Below are positions 1-8,151 of a stretch of DNA of 26,172 nucleotides, piece by piece. This DNA is from CAYOID01 sp964573115. Lineage in GTDB: Bacteria > Desulfobacterota > Desulfovibrionia > Desulfovibrionales > Desulfothermaceae. The notes beneath the pieces were generated by a model. It was not told the DNA's origin and made no database searches. It saw only the letters and a list, made by a program, of their open reading frames with translations. Each line of letters begins with the position of its first letter. Position 1 is the first letter of the stretch. The translations under genes and the position numbers were made by a program. The stretch lies in contig CAZNIP010000038.1 in NCBI GenBank assembly GCA_964573115.1, forward strand, positions 1 to 26,172. Reading direction: 5' to 3'.

Positions 1-132
1 CTCGTGAACTGGATCTGGATCGGCGGGACCCTGATGTGCCTGTTCGCTCTGGTGAGTGTCAGAAGGCGGAGGACGGAGGGCAGAGGTCAGAAGACAGAGG
101 GCAGAAGACAGGGACAGAAGAGAGAAGACTGA
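1..132 (+). CDS. ccmF: Cytochrome c maturation protein CcmF, C-terminal end (partial)
   Basis: The window opens inside a reading frame whose first residues, LVNWIWIGGTLMCLFALVSV, match the last transmembrane segment of CcmF, the membrane heme lyase component that hands heme to apocytochrome c. After this segment the frame runs through a purine-rich repeat, giving a basic, low-complexity tail (RRRRTEGRGQKTEG and so on) before the TGA at 130-132. CcmF normally ends a few residues after the last membrane helix, so the tail looks like translated repeat DNA. The identity also rests on ccmA, ccmB, ccmC and ccmD following on the same strand. Only about 43 codons are visible, so most of the gene is to the left. 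Confidence 0.8.
   Translation, partial: LVNWIWIGGTLMCLFALVSVRRRRTEGRGQKTEGRRQGQKRED
58..128 (+). repeat. Purine-rich AGAAGACAGA-type low-complexity repeat inside the ccmF 3' end
   Basis: Variants of CAGAAGACAGAGGGCAGA recur several times here with almost no pyrimidine runs. A related stretch in the opposite orientation (CTTCTGTCTTCTGTGATCTG) lies between pheA and aroA near 18881-18900. This copy is read through as the tail of CcmF. Confidence 0.65.
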
Positions 133-135
133 ATT

Positions 136-193
136 CAGCCCTGCCGCTGGCCGGGCTGATGGTCGAGGGTTGAGGGTGGATGGTTGAGGGCAG
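136..193. repeat. Hairpin followed by GGTTGAGGG repeats in the ccmF-ccmA spacer
   Basis: Just after the ccmF stop, CAGCCC (136-141) and GGGCTG (153-158) form a stem that continues inward as GCC/GGC after one mismatch, with a GCT loop. No T-run follows, so it is not a standard terminator. From 161 to 193 the motif GGTTGAGGG or a near copy is repeated three times; it resembles the GGTTGAGG repeats flanking trpBA. The rest of the spacer up to 393 shows no gene that I can support. Confidence 0.45.
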
Positions 194-393
194 AAAAGAT
201 TCCCGGCGTGTCGAGAAAACAGTCCACCGGCCATTATGATCAGGGAAGAAACTCTGTCCAGTCACTGCACTTGAAGGAAGAAGAGACCCATCATCAATTC
301 TTGCAGCTCCACGGCAGTTTTGGCAGTCGAATCAGGGAAAGGGCAGGAACGCATGCTGGAATCGTCTTCCTGATGGAGAGGAGTGTGTCAGAG

Positions 394-1065
394 GTGATCC
401 AGGTTCAGAACCTGAGCCATTTCTACGGCCCCAGGCTGGTCTTCAGGGGGGTCAGCTTTGCCGTTCACCCCGGGGAGGTGATCCTGGTCACCGGTCCCAA
501 CGGCAGCGGCAAGACGACCCTGCTGAAGATCCTGGCTGCTCTCCTGAAACCGAGTTCGGGCCTGGTCAGCCACGGGCTGGACAAGGATCAGATCGGCTAC
601 ATGGGCCACCAGAGCTTTGTCTATCCCCTGCTGACGGCCAGGGAAAACCTGCTCTTCTGGGCCAGGCTCTACGGGCGGGCATCCGGCGATGCAGCGATCC
701 AAGAGGCTTTGCAGCGGGTCGGGCTCGGGGCTGTGCAGCACGAGCGGGCCGGGCACTTCTCCAGAGGCATGGAGCAGCGTCTGAGCCTGGCCAGGCTGCT
801 CTGCCTCGCCCCGGAGCTCTACCTGCTGGACGAGCCGGCCACTGGATTGGACAGCGCCTCCCGGGAGATCCTCCATGCTGAGATCGATGCCGCCAGGCTG
901 AACGGCAAAACCGTGCTCTGGATCAGTCATGCTCAGGACCAGGACTGCCGGCGGGCAGATCGGATGCTCTGTCTGGATGGGAAAGCTGCCGAGATGACGG
1001 ACCTGGCCGGTGATTCAGCCAGCTGGGCAGGTGACCGGAACCAACCCGGGGCCAGTCTGTGGTGA
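394..1065 (+). CDS. ccmA: Heme exporter ATP-binding protein CcmA
   Basis: This is the ABC ATPase of the CcmAB(C) complex, which uses ATP to release holo-CcmE during cytochrome c maturation. Visible motifs are Walker A GPNGSGKTT, an ABC signature variant FSRGMEQRLSLARL, Walker B LYLLDEPATGLD and the H-loop ISHAQDQ. I chose the GTG at 394 because AGGAG at 379-383 is well placed before it and the product then begins MIQVQNLSHFYG, like other CcmA proteins. The ATG at 373 is an alternative, and the open frame runs back to 184 without a convincing start. The product is about 223 residues, normal for the family. It overlaps ccmB by a few bases, which suggests translational coupling. Confidence 0.93.
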   Translation: MIQVQNLSHFYGPRLVFRGVSFAVHPGEVILVTGPNGSGKTTLLKILAALLKPSSGLVSHGLDKDQIGYMGHQSFVYPLLTARENLLFWARLYGRASGDAAIQEALQRVGLGAVQHERAGHFSRGMEQRLSLARLLCLAPELYLLDEPATGLDSASREILHAEIDAARLNGKTVLWISHAQDQDCRRADRMLCLDGKAAEMTDLAGDSASWAGDRNQPGASLW

Positions 1066-1730
1066 TCGTCAAGGCCCTGACCCTGGCCCGGAAGGACCTG
1101 AGGCTGGTCCTGATTTGCGGGCATGGGCTGGTCCAGGCCTGCCTTCTGGGGCTTTTGCTCATCTTCGTCTTCAGTCTGGCCGGATCCCGGCAGGGCAGCA
1201 TCGCCCCGGAATGGGCCGTGGCCATTTTCTGGCTGGCGTCCTGCTTCAGCCTGATCCTGATCACCAACGCCCTCTTTGCCCTGGAGGAAGAGAACCAGGC
1301 CAGGCTCGGGCTGATCATGGCCCCTATGGAAGCTCAAGCCATCTGGCTGGGCAAGGCCTTGGCCGCAGGGGTCCTGCTCCTGGCCGTGCAGGCGGTCTTT
1401 GGGCCGGCGTGCATGGTTTTTCTCAAGGTGGAGACGGTCACCTCCTGGCCGGATCTCGTCTGGGTCCTGCTCCTCGTCGACTGGGGGCTGCTGGCCCTTG
1501 GCTCCTTTCTGGGGGCGCTGGCCCAGGGCCAGAGCGGACGGGAATCCTTGCTCACGGTGGTGGTCTTCCCGCTGCTCATCCCTCTGCTCCTGGCCGGAAT
1601 CAGGCTGGGAGGGGCGGTGCTCGGCCAGACAGGGGTGGCCGCGTCAGCCTGGTATGGGGTGGCCGGGGCCTTTGACGCGATTTTTACCGGGTGCGCCCTG
1701 ATCCTGTTCCCGTTTGTCTACTCTGAATAG
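1059..1730 (+). CDS. ccmB: Heme exporter membrane protein CcmB
   Basis: This is the integral membrane partner of CcmA. The 223-residue product begins with a short cytoplasmic stretch containing ARKDLRL, as in CcmB, followed by about six hydrophobic segments (for example around residues 22-43, 53-75, 98-120, 132-160, 168-188 and 200-220). It starts with GTG inside the end of ccmA; a second GTG at 1062 is equally possible. The length is typical of CcmB. Its position between ccmA and ccmC supports the call, since membrane segments alone are not diagnostic. Confidence 0.9.
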   Translation: MVIVKALTLARKDLRLVLICGHGLVQACLLGLLLIFVFSLAGSRQGSIAPEWAVAIFWLASCFSLILITNALFALEEENQARLGLIMAPMEAQAIWLGKALAAGVLLLAVQAVFGPACMVFLKVETVTSWPDLVWVLLLVDWGLLALGSFLGALAQGQSGRESLLTVVVFPLLIPLLLAGIRLGGAVLGQTGVAASAWYGVAGAFDAIFTGCALILFPFVYSE

Positions 1731-1743
1731 GCGGAAAGACCTT

Positions 1744-2439
1744 GTGAGCAAGACTTCGATGCTGACGGTTCTGCTCGGCCTGGCCACGCTGTTCGGGCTC
1801 ATCGCGGCTCAGGCCCTGATCTGGTTCTACGCTCCTGTGGAGCAGACCATGGGCATGGTCCAGAAGATTTTCTACGTCCATGTCCCCCTGGCCTGGTGGG
1901 GTTTTGTGGCCTTTTTCCTGGTCTTTCTGGGCAGCCTTGGTTACTTGTGGAAAAAAAATCCGACTTTTGACATCATGGCCCGGGCAGCTGCGGAGATCGG
2001 GGTCCTCTTTTTCACTCTGGTCCTGGTGACCGGGATCATCTGGGCCAGGGCCTCATGGAACACCTGGTGGACCTGGGATCCGCGGCTGAGCACAGCCCTG
2101 GTCATGTGGTTCATGTACTGCGGCTACCTGGTTCTCCGCAATGCGGGCCTCGATTCGCAACGGCTCAAGACACTCTGCGCCGTTCTCGGGCTGGTCGCCT
2201 TTCTCGACGTCCCTCTCGTCTTTGTCTCGGCCAGGCTGTGGAGGAGCATCCATCCGGCCGTGTTTGCGTCCAGTTCAGGGGGGCTGCCCCCTGAGATGGG
2301 GCTCACGGTGGGCGTCAATGTCCTGGTCTGGGGAGGGCTGTTCCTCCTGCTCTACCTGATCAGGTTCGGGCAGCTCCGTCTGAAAACAGAGATTGACGAG
2401 GGGTTTGCCAGGGTCCAGCATGGCGGCCGGCCGGGCTGA
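1744..2439 (+). CDS. ccmC: Heme transporter/handling protein CcmC
   Basis: CcmC binds heme at the periplasmic face and loads it onto CcmE. The diagnostic tryptophan-rich WWD-type motif is present as WNTWWTWDPRLSTALVMWF, between two membrane segments, and the conserved FYVHVPLAWWG motif (with a likely heme-ligand His) is near the N-terminus. About six membrane helices are visible. I chose the GTG at 1744, giving 231 residues; the same frame is open from a TTG at 1714 inside ccmB, so the start is uncertain. Spacing to ccmB is short and ccmD follows, as in a standard ccm operon. Confidence 0.93.
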   Translation: MSKTSMLTVLLGLATLFGLIAAQALIWFYAPVEQTMGMVQKIFYVHVPLAWWGFVAFFLVFLGSLGYLWKKNPTFDIMARAAAEIGVLFFTLVLVTGIIWARASWNTWWTWDPRLSTALVMWFMYCGYLVLRNAGLDSQRLKTLCAVLGLVAFLDVPLVFVSARLWRSIHPAVFASSSGGLPPEMGLTVGVNVLVWGGLFLLLYLIRFGQLRLKTEIDEGFARVQHGGRPG

Positions 2440-2463
2440 AAAGCAATGCAGCAGAGGAAGACC

Positions 2464-2616
2464 ATGAATGTGAGCGCATACCTTTTTGTGGCCAATGCCG
2501 GGGTCCTGGCCGGTCTTTGCCTGTACCTCGTCTTTCTCGGACGACAGCAGAAGGGGCTCAAGCAGCGCCTGACCCAACTGGAGATTCTGGATCATGACCA
2601 GTCTCAGCACGGTTAA
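2464..2616 (+). CDS. ccmD: Small membrane protein CcmD
   Basis: This is a 50-codon frame that starts at ATG 2464 behind GAGGAAG (2454-2460). The product has one membrane segment (roughly residues 5-26, AYLFVANAGVLAGLCLYLVF) followed by a positively charged, predicted helical tail (GRQQKGLKQRLTQLE). Size, topology and position directly after ccmC fit CcmD, which stabilises the CcmABC-holoCcmE complex. CcmD sequences are poorly conserved, so the name rests on architecture and context. The last 23 bases overlap the start of the TPR gene in another frame. Confidence 0.8.
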   Translation: MNVSAYLFVANAGVLAGLCLYLVFLGRQQKGLKQRLTQLEILDHDQSQHG

Positions 2617-3169
2617 CCCCGGACAGACCCTGGTCCTGGGCTGCGTGGCAGTCTGTCTGGCGGCCATGGTCCTGACCTCTGCGGTCTACCGGACCACCAA
2701 TCCCAGCCTGGTCAGAGAGGTCGAGCAGGGCGGGGCGGAGCACGGTCAGGACGTCATGACCATGATCAGCCAGCTCATGCAGCGCCTTCAGGACAACCCC
2801 CAGGATCCAGGCATCCTGGAGTCCCTGGCCAGGGCCTTCACCCAGATGCAGGCCTGGGACAGGGCCGGCATGTTCTGGAAGCGGCTCCTGGCGGTGGAGC
2901 CCGGCAATATTCAGGCCCGGCAGCAGCTGGCCATGGCACTCTACCGCCAGCAGGATTTCCAGGGGGCAGCCGGCCAGCTCCGGAGCGTGCTCAGGATCGA
3001 TCCGGACAACGTCTATGCCCATTTCAACCTGGCGGTGCTGATGGCCACCTATCTGGAAGCTCCAGACGAGAGCAGGGAGCATCTCCAGGCCGTGATCGAC
3101 AACCCTGAAGCTCCCGAAGACCTCCGGAACGAGGCCAGGAACCGTCTGGACGCGCTGGAGGCGGGCTGA
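2594..3169 (+). CDS. Membrane-anchored TPR protein, likely cytochrome c assembly factor (CcmI/NrfG-like)
   Basis: This 191-residue protein has one N-terminal membrane anchor (about residues 11-32, TLVLGCVAVCLAAMVLTSAV) followed by a soluble region with at least two to three TPR units (about residues 68-170; repeats such as AWDRAGMFWKRLLAVEPGNIQARQ and DFQGAAGQLRSVLRIDPDNV). In other bacteria the TPR domain of CcmI (CycH) or NrfG binds the C-terminus of apocytochrome c and presents it to the heme lyase. The position as the last gene of the ccm group, overlapping ccmD by 23 bases, supports that role here by inference. CcmG and CcmH, the thiol-handling partners, are not visible in this window. 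Confidence 0.75.
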   Translation: MTSLSTVNPGQTLVLGCVAVCLAAMVLTSAVYRTTNPSLVREVEQGGAEHGQDVMTMISQLMQRLQDNPQDPGILESLARAFTQMQAWDRAGMFWKRLLAVEPGNIQARQQLAMALYRQQDFQGAAGQLRSVLRIDPDNVYAHFNLAVLMATYLEAPDESREHLQAVIDNPEAPEDLRNEARNRLDALEAG

Positions 3170-3307
3170 GCTGCTCATGGGCGGTACCATGACGACCAGG
3201 CTGGCAGCCGGGGCGCCCAGCCAGGAGGCGGACCATGAGGGCGGGTCGCCTTCGTGAATCATTCCCCAAGAGTTCAGCGCCAGCGCTGACAGAAAGGAAA
3301 GAACGAC

Positions 3308-4765
3308 ATGAGCAAAGTCATCACCCAGGCCCTGACCTTCGACGACGTCCTGCTGTTGCCGGGTTACTCCGATGTCCTCCCGGACAAGGTGGACGTCTCA
3401 ACGATGCTGACCCCGTCCATCGTCCTGAACACGCCCCTGCTCAGCGCAGCCATGGACACGGTGACCGAGTCCAGGATGGCCATCTCCATGGCCAGGTCAG
3501 GGGGCATCGGGATCGTGCACAAGAACATGTCCATCGACAGGCAGCGGCTCGAAGTGGAGAAGGTCAAGAAGTCAGAGAGCGGGATGATCGTCGACCCCGT
3601 GAGCGTCGACCCTGACTTCACGGTTGGCCAGGCCCTGGAAATCATGGCCGAGTACCGGATTTCCGGTCTTCCAGTGGTCAAAGGCAACGAGCTGGTGGGC
3701 ATCGTCACCAACAGGGATGTCCTCTTCGTGGTCGACATGGAGACCAGGGTCAGGGAGGTCATGACCAGCGAGAGACTGGTCACGGTCCCCCCGGGAACAG
3801 GTCTGGAAGAGGCCAAGGCCCTGCTGCACAAGAACAGGATCGAGAAGCTCCTGGTGGTGGACGAGCACAACAAGCTCCAGGGCTTGATCACCATCAAGGA
3901 CATCGAGAAGATCAAAAAGTACCCCAATGCCTGCAAGGACGAGCTGGGCCGGCTCAGGGTCGGGGCAGCGGTCGGGACCGGACCGGACCTGGAGGAGAGG
4001 AGCCACTCCCTGGTTCAGGCCGGGTCGGATGTGCTCGTGCTCGACTCGGCCCACGGGCACAGCAAGAACATCATCGAAGCCCTTCAGATCATCAAGGCCA
4101 ATCATCCGGACGTTCAGATCGTGGCTGGAAACGTGGCCACCTATGATGGGGCCAAGGCCCTGCTCCTGGCCGGGGCTGATGCGGTCAAGGTGGGCATCGG
4201 CCCCGGATCGATCTGCACCACCAGAGTCGTGGCCGGGGTCGGCGTCCCTCAGATCACGGCCATCATGGAGACGGTCCAGGCCTGCAGGGAGATGGACAGG
4301 TGCCTGATCGCCGACGGGGGCGTCAAGTTTTCCGGGGACGTCGTCAAAGCCCTCGCTGCCGGGGCCGATTCGGTCATGATGGGCAGCATGCTGGCCGGGA
4401 CCGAAGAGAGCCCCGGGGAGACCATCCTCTATCAGGGCAGGCGATACAAGATCTACCGGGGCATGGGCTCCATCGACGCCATGAAGGAGGGCAGCAGCGA
4501 CCGCTACTTTCAGGAAAAGGCCAGCAAGCTCGTTCCTGAGGGTATTGTCGGGCGGGTCCCCTACAAGGGCAAGGTCATCGAGACCGTGTATCAGCTCATC
4601 GGCGGCCTGAGGTCGGGTATGGGCTACGTCGGATGCCACAACCTGGCCGAGCTGAAGACCAAGCCGAGGATGATCCAGATCTCCCAGGCCGGATACAAGG
4701 AGAGCCACGTCCACGACGTGATCATCACCAAGGAAGCCCCGAACTACCAGATTGAGAGTTACTGA
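3308..4765 (+). CDS. guaB: Inosine-5'-monophosphate dehydrogenase
   Basis: GuaB oxidises IMP to XMP with NAD+, the committed step of GMP synthesis. The 485-residue product has the full family layout: N-terminal barrel part (LTFDDVLLLPGYS), two CBS domains at about residues 95-205, and the catalytic loop GIGPGSICTTR, whose nucleophile is Cys303. The mobile-flap and C-terminal IMP-site sequences (MGSMLAGTEESPGE, YRGMGSIDAM) are also present. It starts at ATG 3308 behind a GAAAG-rich site and its stop overlaps the guaA start (TGATG). The 138 bases separating it from the TPR gene contain no clear terminator or promoter. Confidence 0.98.
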   Translation: MSKVITQALTFDDVLLLPGYSDVLPDKVDVSTMLTPSIVLNTPLLSAAMDTVTESRMAISMARSGGIGIVHKNMSIDRQRLEVEKVKKSESGMIVDPVSVDPDFTVGQALEIMAEYRISGLPVVKGNELVGIVTNRDVLFVVDMETRVREVMTSERLVTVPPGTGLEEAKALLHKNRIEKLLVVDEHNKLQGLITIKDIEKIKKYPNACKDELGRLRVGAAVGTGPDLEERSHSLVQAGSDVLVLDSAHGHSKNIIEALQIIKANHPDVQIVAGNVATYDGAKALLLAGADAVKVGIGPGSICTTRVVAGVGVPQITAIMETVQACREMDRCLIADGGVKFSGDVVKALAAGADSVMMGSMLAGTEESPGETILYQGRRYKIYRGMGSIDAMKEGSSDRYFQEKASKLVPEGIVGRVPYKGKVIETVYQLIGGLRSGMGYVGCHNLAELKTKPRMIQISQAGYKESHVHDVIITKEAPNYQIESY

Positions 4766-6312
4766 TGCACCACCAGGACACGATCGTCATTCTCGACTAC
4801 GGTTCCCAGTACACTCAGCTCATCGCCAGGCGGGTCCGGGAGGCCGGGGTGTATTCCGAAATCCACCCCTGCACCCTTCCCTTTCACGAGATCCAGGCCA
4901 AGAGCCCCAGGGCGCTCATCCTGTCCGGAGGGCCGGCCAGCGTCTGCGATCCGGAATCGCCGGCGCTGGACAAGCAGATCCTGAGCCTGAACATTCCCAT
5001 CCTGGGCATCTGTTACGGCATGCAGCTCCTGGCCAATTCCCTGGGGGGGGAGGTGGTGCCGGCTCAGGACAGGGAGTACGGTCGGGCCGAGCTGAGTCTG
5101 ACCGCAGAAGGACAGCTCTGGAAGGGGCTGGACTCTCAGTCCACGCTCAAGGTCTGGATGTCTCACGGGGACAAGGTCCTGACGCCGCCACCGGGCTTTT
5201 CCGTCCTGGCCAGGACGCCCCAGGTGGATGTGGCCGCCATGGGGCACAGCCAGCGGAACATCTTCGGCCTCCAGTTCCATCCGGAGGTCTCCCACACCGA
5301 GGAGGGGGATCAGATCCTGCGCAATTTCCTCTTCGAGGTGGTCAAGCTCAAGCCCACCTGGACCATGGCCTCGTTCGTGGATTCCGTTCTGCAGGATGTC
5401 CCGCTGAAAGTCGGCTCGGACCACGTGGTCTGCGGCTTGAGCGGCGGCATCGATTCCACGGTGGTGGCCGCGCTGCTGCACAAGGCCATCGGCAAGCAGC
5501 TGCACTGCATCTTTGTGGACAACGGGCTGCTTCGGGCGGACGAAGGCGAGGAGGTGGTCCAGTACCTGACCAGGCACTTCGACCTCAACCTGAGGTATGT
5601 CCAGGCCCAGGAGACGTTTCTGGGCCGGCTGCACGGCATCTCCGACCCGGAGGAGAAGCGCAAGATCATCGGCAACACCTTTATCGAAGTCTTTGAAAAA
5701 GAGGCCAGGGCCATGCCCGATGTCAGGTACCTGGCCCAGGGCACCCTGTACCCGGACGTGATCGAGTCGGTGTCCTTCAAAGGGCCGTCAGCCGTGATCA
5801 AGAGCCATCACAACGTGGGCGGGCTTCCGGACCGGATGCAGCTGGAGCTCGTCGAGCCCCTGCGGGAGCTCTTCAAGGACGAGGTGCGCAAGGTGGCTGT
5901 GGAGCTCGGTTTGCCGGACTTTCTCGTCTGGAGGCACCCTTTCCCGGGGCCGGGTCTGGCGATCAGGGTCATTGGGGAGATCACTCCGGAGCGGCTGGAG
6001 ATCCTGCGCAAGGCCGACAAGATCGTTCAGTTCGAGCTCATGGCTTCAGGCTGGTACACCAAGGTCTGGCAGGGTTTTGCCGTGCTCCTGCCCCTGAAGA
6101 CAGTCGGGGTCATGGGGGACGAGAGGACCTACGAGCACGTGGTGGCCCTGCGCATTGTGGACAGTCTGGACGCCATGACAGCCGACTGGTCAAGATTGCC
6201 GTCGGACCTCATCTCCAGGATGTCCAACCGAATCATCAACGAGGTCAAGGGGGTGAACAGGGTTGTTCTCGACGTGTCCTCGAAACCTCCAAGCACCATA
6301 GAGTGGGAGTGA
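4765..6312 (+). CDS. guaA: GMP synthase (glutamine-hydrolysing)
   Basis: GuaA converts XMP to GMP using ATP and glutamine ammonia. The 515-residue protein has an N-terminal class I glutamine amidotransferase domain with the catalytic triad Cys83 (LGICYGMQ), His172 and Glu174 (FHPEVSHTEEG). A PP-loop ATP pyrophosphatase domain follows (GLSGGIDSTVVA, about residues 224-235). The C-terminal dimerisation domain ends in the typical STIEWE. The start codon shares one base with the guaB stop, so the two genes are translationally coupled. Nothing unusual is seen. Confidence 0.98.
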   Translation: MHHQDTIVILDYGSQYTQLIARRVREAGVYSEIHPCTLPFHEIQAKSPRALILSGGPASVCDPESPALDKQILSLNIPILGICYGMQLLANSLGGEVVPAQDREYGRAELSLTAEGQLWKGLDSQSTLKVWMSHGDKVLTPPPGFSVLARTPQVDVAAMGHSQRNIFGLQFHPEVSHTEEGDQILRNFLFEVVKLKPTWTMASFVDSVLQDVPLKVGSDHVVCGLSGGIDSTVVAALLHKAIGKQLHCIFVDNGLLRADEGEEVVQYLTRHFDLNLRYVQAQETFLGRLHGISDPEEKRKIIGNTFIEVFEKEARAMPDVRYLAQGTLYPDVIESVSFKGPSAVIKSHHNVGGLPDRMQLELVEPLRELFKDEVRKVAVELGLPDFLVWRHPFPGPGLAIRVIGEITPERLEILRKADKIVQFELMASGWYTKVWQGFAVLLPLKTVGVMGDERTYEHVVALRIVDSLDAMTADWSRLPSDLISRMSNRIINEVKGVNRVVLDVSSKPPSTIEWE

Positions 6313-6316
6313 CAAC

Positions 6317-6733
6317 ATGTTCGGGATCGGAACCACTGAAGTCTTGCTCATCCTGGTGGTGGCCCTCCTGGTCATCGGGCCTTCAAAGCTCCCGGATGTG
6401 GCCAGGGCCCTGGGCAAGGGAATGGCCGAGTTCAGGCGCATGAGCTCGGATGTCAAGAAGACCATTGACCTGGAGGCCCAGCTGGCGGACATGGAGCATG
6501 ACTCCAGGAAAAACGACGCCACCACCGGGAAGCAGGCCTCTGCCGCTCAGTCCGGGGAAGCCTCGGAGCAGGCAGGGCAGACAGCCGAATCAGGCCATGA
6601 GGAGGCAAACGTTTCCGGACAGGATCAGGAGCCCGCGGCTTTTGACCATTCGGGGCAGGATTCAGCCCAGGCTTCTGCACACCGAGAGAGCGATCAGGAT
6701 CCGGAGGATCAGGAGGGCCTGAAGCATGTCTGA
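6317..6733 (+). CDS. tatB: Sec-independent protein translocase TatB (TatA/B family)
   Basis: This 138-residue protein begins with one hydrophobic helix (about residues 7-21, TEVLLILVVALLVIG), a Gly-Pro hinge, and an amphipathic helix (PSKLPDVARALGKGMAEFRR). A GP rather than FG hinge favours TatB over TatA. The remainder is a long polar tail rich in Gln, Glu, Ser and Asp. TatB recognises twin-arginine signal peptides together with TatC, whose gene follows with an 8-base overlap. It starts only four bases after the guaA stop, behind GGGAG. In bacteria of this group a single TatA/B-like protein may serve both roles, so the A/B label is not certain. Confidence 0.88.
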   Translation: MFGIGTTEVLLILVVALLVIGPSKLPDVARALGKGMAEFRRMSSDVKKTIDLEAQLADMEHDSRKNDATTGKQASAAQSGEASEQAGQTAESGHEEANVSGQDQEPAAFDHSGQDSAQASAHRESDQDPEDQEGLKHV

Positions 6734-7550
6734 GCCTTCCCAGACGGAGACCTCCTCGCACAACAGCCTTGGAGAGATGGGGCTTCTGGAGCATCTGGAC
6801 GATCTCCGGAAACGGTTGATGCGCTCCATTGTGGCTGCCTTCGTCGGCATGCTGGCCTGCTATGCCTTTGCCGAGAAGCTCTTTGACTGGCTCATGCTCC
6901 CCCTGTTCCGGGCTCTGCCTGACAAGAGCTCCATGATCTACACCGCCCCCCATGAGGCCTTTTTCACCTACATCAAGGTCGCCTTCGTGGCCGGGATCTT
7001 CCTGACCAGCCCCTACATCTTCTACCAGGTCTGGCTCTTTGTGAGACCCGGGCTCTATTCCCATGAACGCAAGCTGATCTACCCCATCTCCTTTTTTTCC
7101 GCCCTGCTCTTCGTCACCGGGGCGGTTTTCGGCTACTTCATCATTTTTCCCTATGCCTACAAGTTCTTCATGGGGTTCTCCGACATCTACATCAGCCCCA
7201 TGATCACCATGCGCGAAGGTTTTTCCTTCGCCTTTCGCCTGCTGCTGGCCTTCGGCATCGTGTTCGAGCTTCCCCTGGTCATCTTTTTTCTGGCCCGCCT
7301 GGGGCTGGTGACCCCCAAAGGGCTGCGCAAGAAGAGAAAATACGCCCTGCTGGTGGCCTTCATGGTCTCGGCCATGCTGACCCCCCCGGATGTCTTCACC
7401 CAGACCTTCATGGCCGGACCCTTGATCGTTCTCTATGAGGTCGGGGTCTGGATCGCTGTGATATTCGGAAAAAAGAGGCCAACGGCTCAGGGGGAGGCAG
7501 CAGAGACAACCGCCAAGAAGCGTCCAGCCCAGGAGCACTCAGATGGATGA
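6726..7550 (+). CDS. tatC: Sec-independent protein translocase TatC
   Basis: TatC is the polytopic core of the twin-arginine translocase and binds the RR signal. The 274-residue product carries the family signatures MGLLEHLDDLRKRLMRSIVA near the N-terminus and the segment SPYIFYQVWLFVRPGLYSHERK. About six transmembrane segments end near residue 245, before a polar, Lys/Ala-rich tail. It overlaps tatB by 8 bases and hisB by 8 bases. In sulfate reducers Tat exports periplasmic hydrogenases and formate dehydrogenases, a plausible use here but not shown by the window. Confidence 0.97.
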   Translation: MSEPSQTETSSHNSLGEMGLLEHLDDLRKRLMRSIVAAFVGMLACYAFAEKLFDWLMLPLFRALPDKSSMIYTAPHEAFFTYIKVAFVAGIFLTSPYIFYQVWLFVRPGLYSHERKLIYPISFFSALLFVTGAVFGYFIIFPYAYKFFMGFSDIYISPMITMREGFSFAFRLLLAFGIVFELPLVIFFLARLGLVTPKGLRKKRKYALLVAFMVSAMLTPPDVFTQTFMAGPLIVLYEVGVWIAVIFGKKRPTAQGEAAETTAKKRPAQEHSDG

Positions 7551-8151
7551 TCGCAGCATGCAGACCGGCCAGACAAGGGCAGACGTCTTCAGGGAAACCA
7601 GGGAAACCCGAATACGGGTGGGCCTCGATCTCAGGGGCCATGGAGAGTGCGAGATCAGGACCGGTCTGGGGTCTGCCGATCACATGCTGACCCTTCTGGG
7701 CTTCTGGGCCGGTTGGGATGTGACCATTCAGGCCGAGGGCGATCTCGAGGTGGATGGTCATCACACCCTGGAGGACATCGGGTTGACGCTCGGGGAGGCT
7801 TTGCGCAAGGCTCTGGGGGACAAGAAGGCCATCACCAGGGTAGGCTGGGCCAAGGTGCCCATGGATGAAGCCCTGAGCGAGGTCATCGTGGACCTTTCCG
7901 GACGGCCTTATCTCGTCTACAACGACAGGGTCCTGCCTGCGGTCCTCTTCGGCGAGGAAAAGGACGTCTGGCGGGAGTTCTTCAAGTCCCTGGCCTTCAA
8001 GGCAGGCATGAATCTGCACATTGATTTTGTCTACGGCCTCAACGGCCATCATCTCATGGAATCAGCCTTCAAGGCCTTGGGGCTGAGCCTGAAGCAGGCC
8101 CTGACCCCTCAAGATCAGGGCGTTTTCAGCACAAAAGGGAGTTTGGATTGA
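7543..8151 (+). CDS. hisB: Imidazoleglycerol-phosphate dehydratase
   Basis: HisB dehydrates imidazole glycerol phosphate, the sixth step of histidine synthesis. The 202-residue single-domain protein contains the metal-binding HHxxE motifs of both sequence halves: DGHHTLEDIGLTLGEAL and GLNGHHLMESAFKALG. It also has the ADHMLTLLGFW segment and ends with the usual STKG-type C-terminus (VFSTKGSLD). There is no histidinol-phosphatase domain, so it is the stand-alone form. It overlaps tatC by 8 bases and the following lipoprotein gene by 4. Confidence 0.97.
   Translation: MDDRSMQTGQTRADVFRETRETRIRVGLDLRGHGECEIRTGLGSADHMLTLLGFWAGWDVTIQAEGDLEVDGHHTLEDIGLTLGEALRKALGDKKAITRVGWAKVPMDEALSEVIVDLSGRPYLVYNDRVLPAVLFGEEKDVWREFFKSLAFKAGMNLHIDFVYGLNGHHLMESAFKALGLSLKQALTPQDQGVFSTKGSLD

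Noticed and set aside
3261..3290. AGCGC-CA-GCGCT inverted repeat before guaB as a terminator or purine riboswitch element
   Set aside because: The loop is too small, there is no T-run, and no conserved purine-aptamer core could be found in the 138-base spacer.
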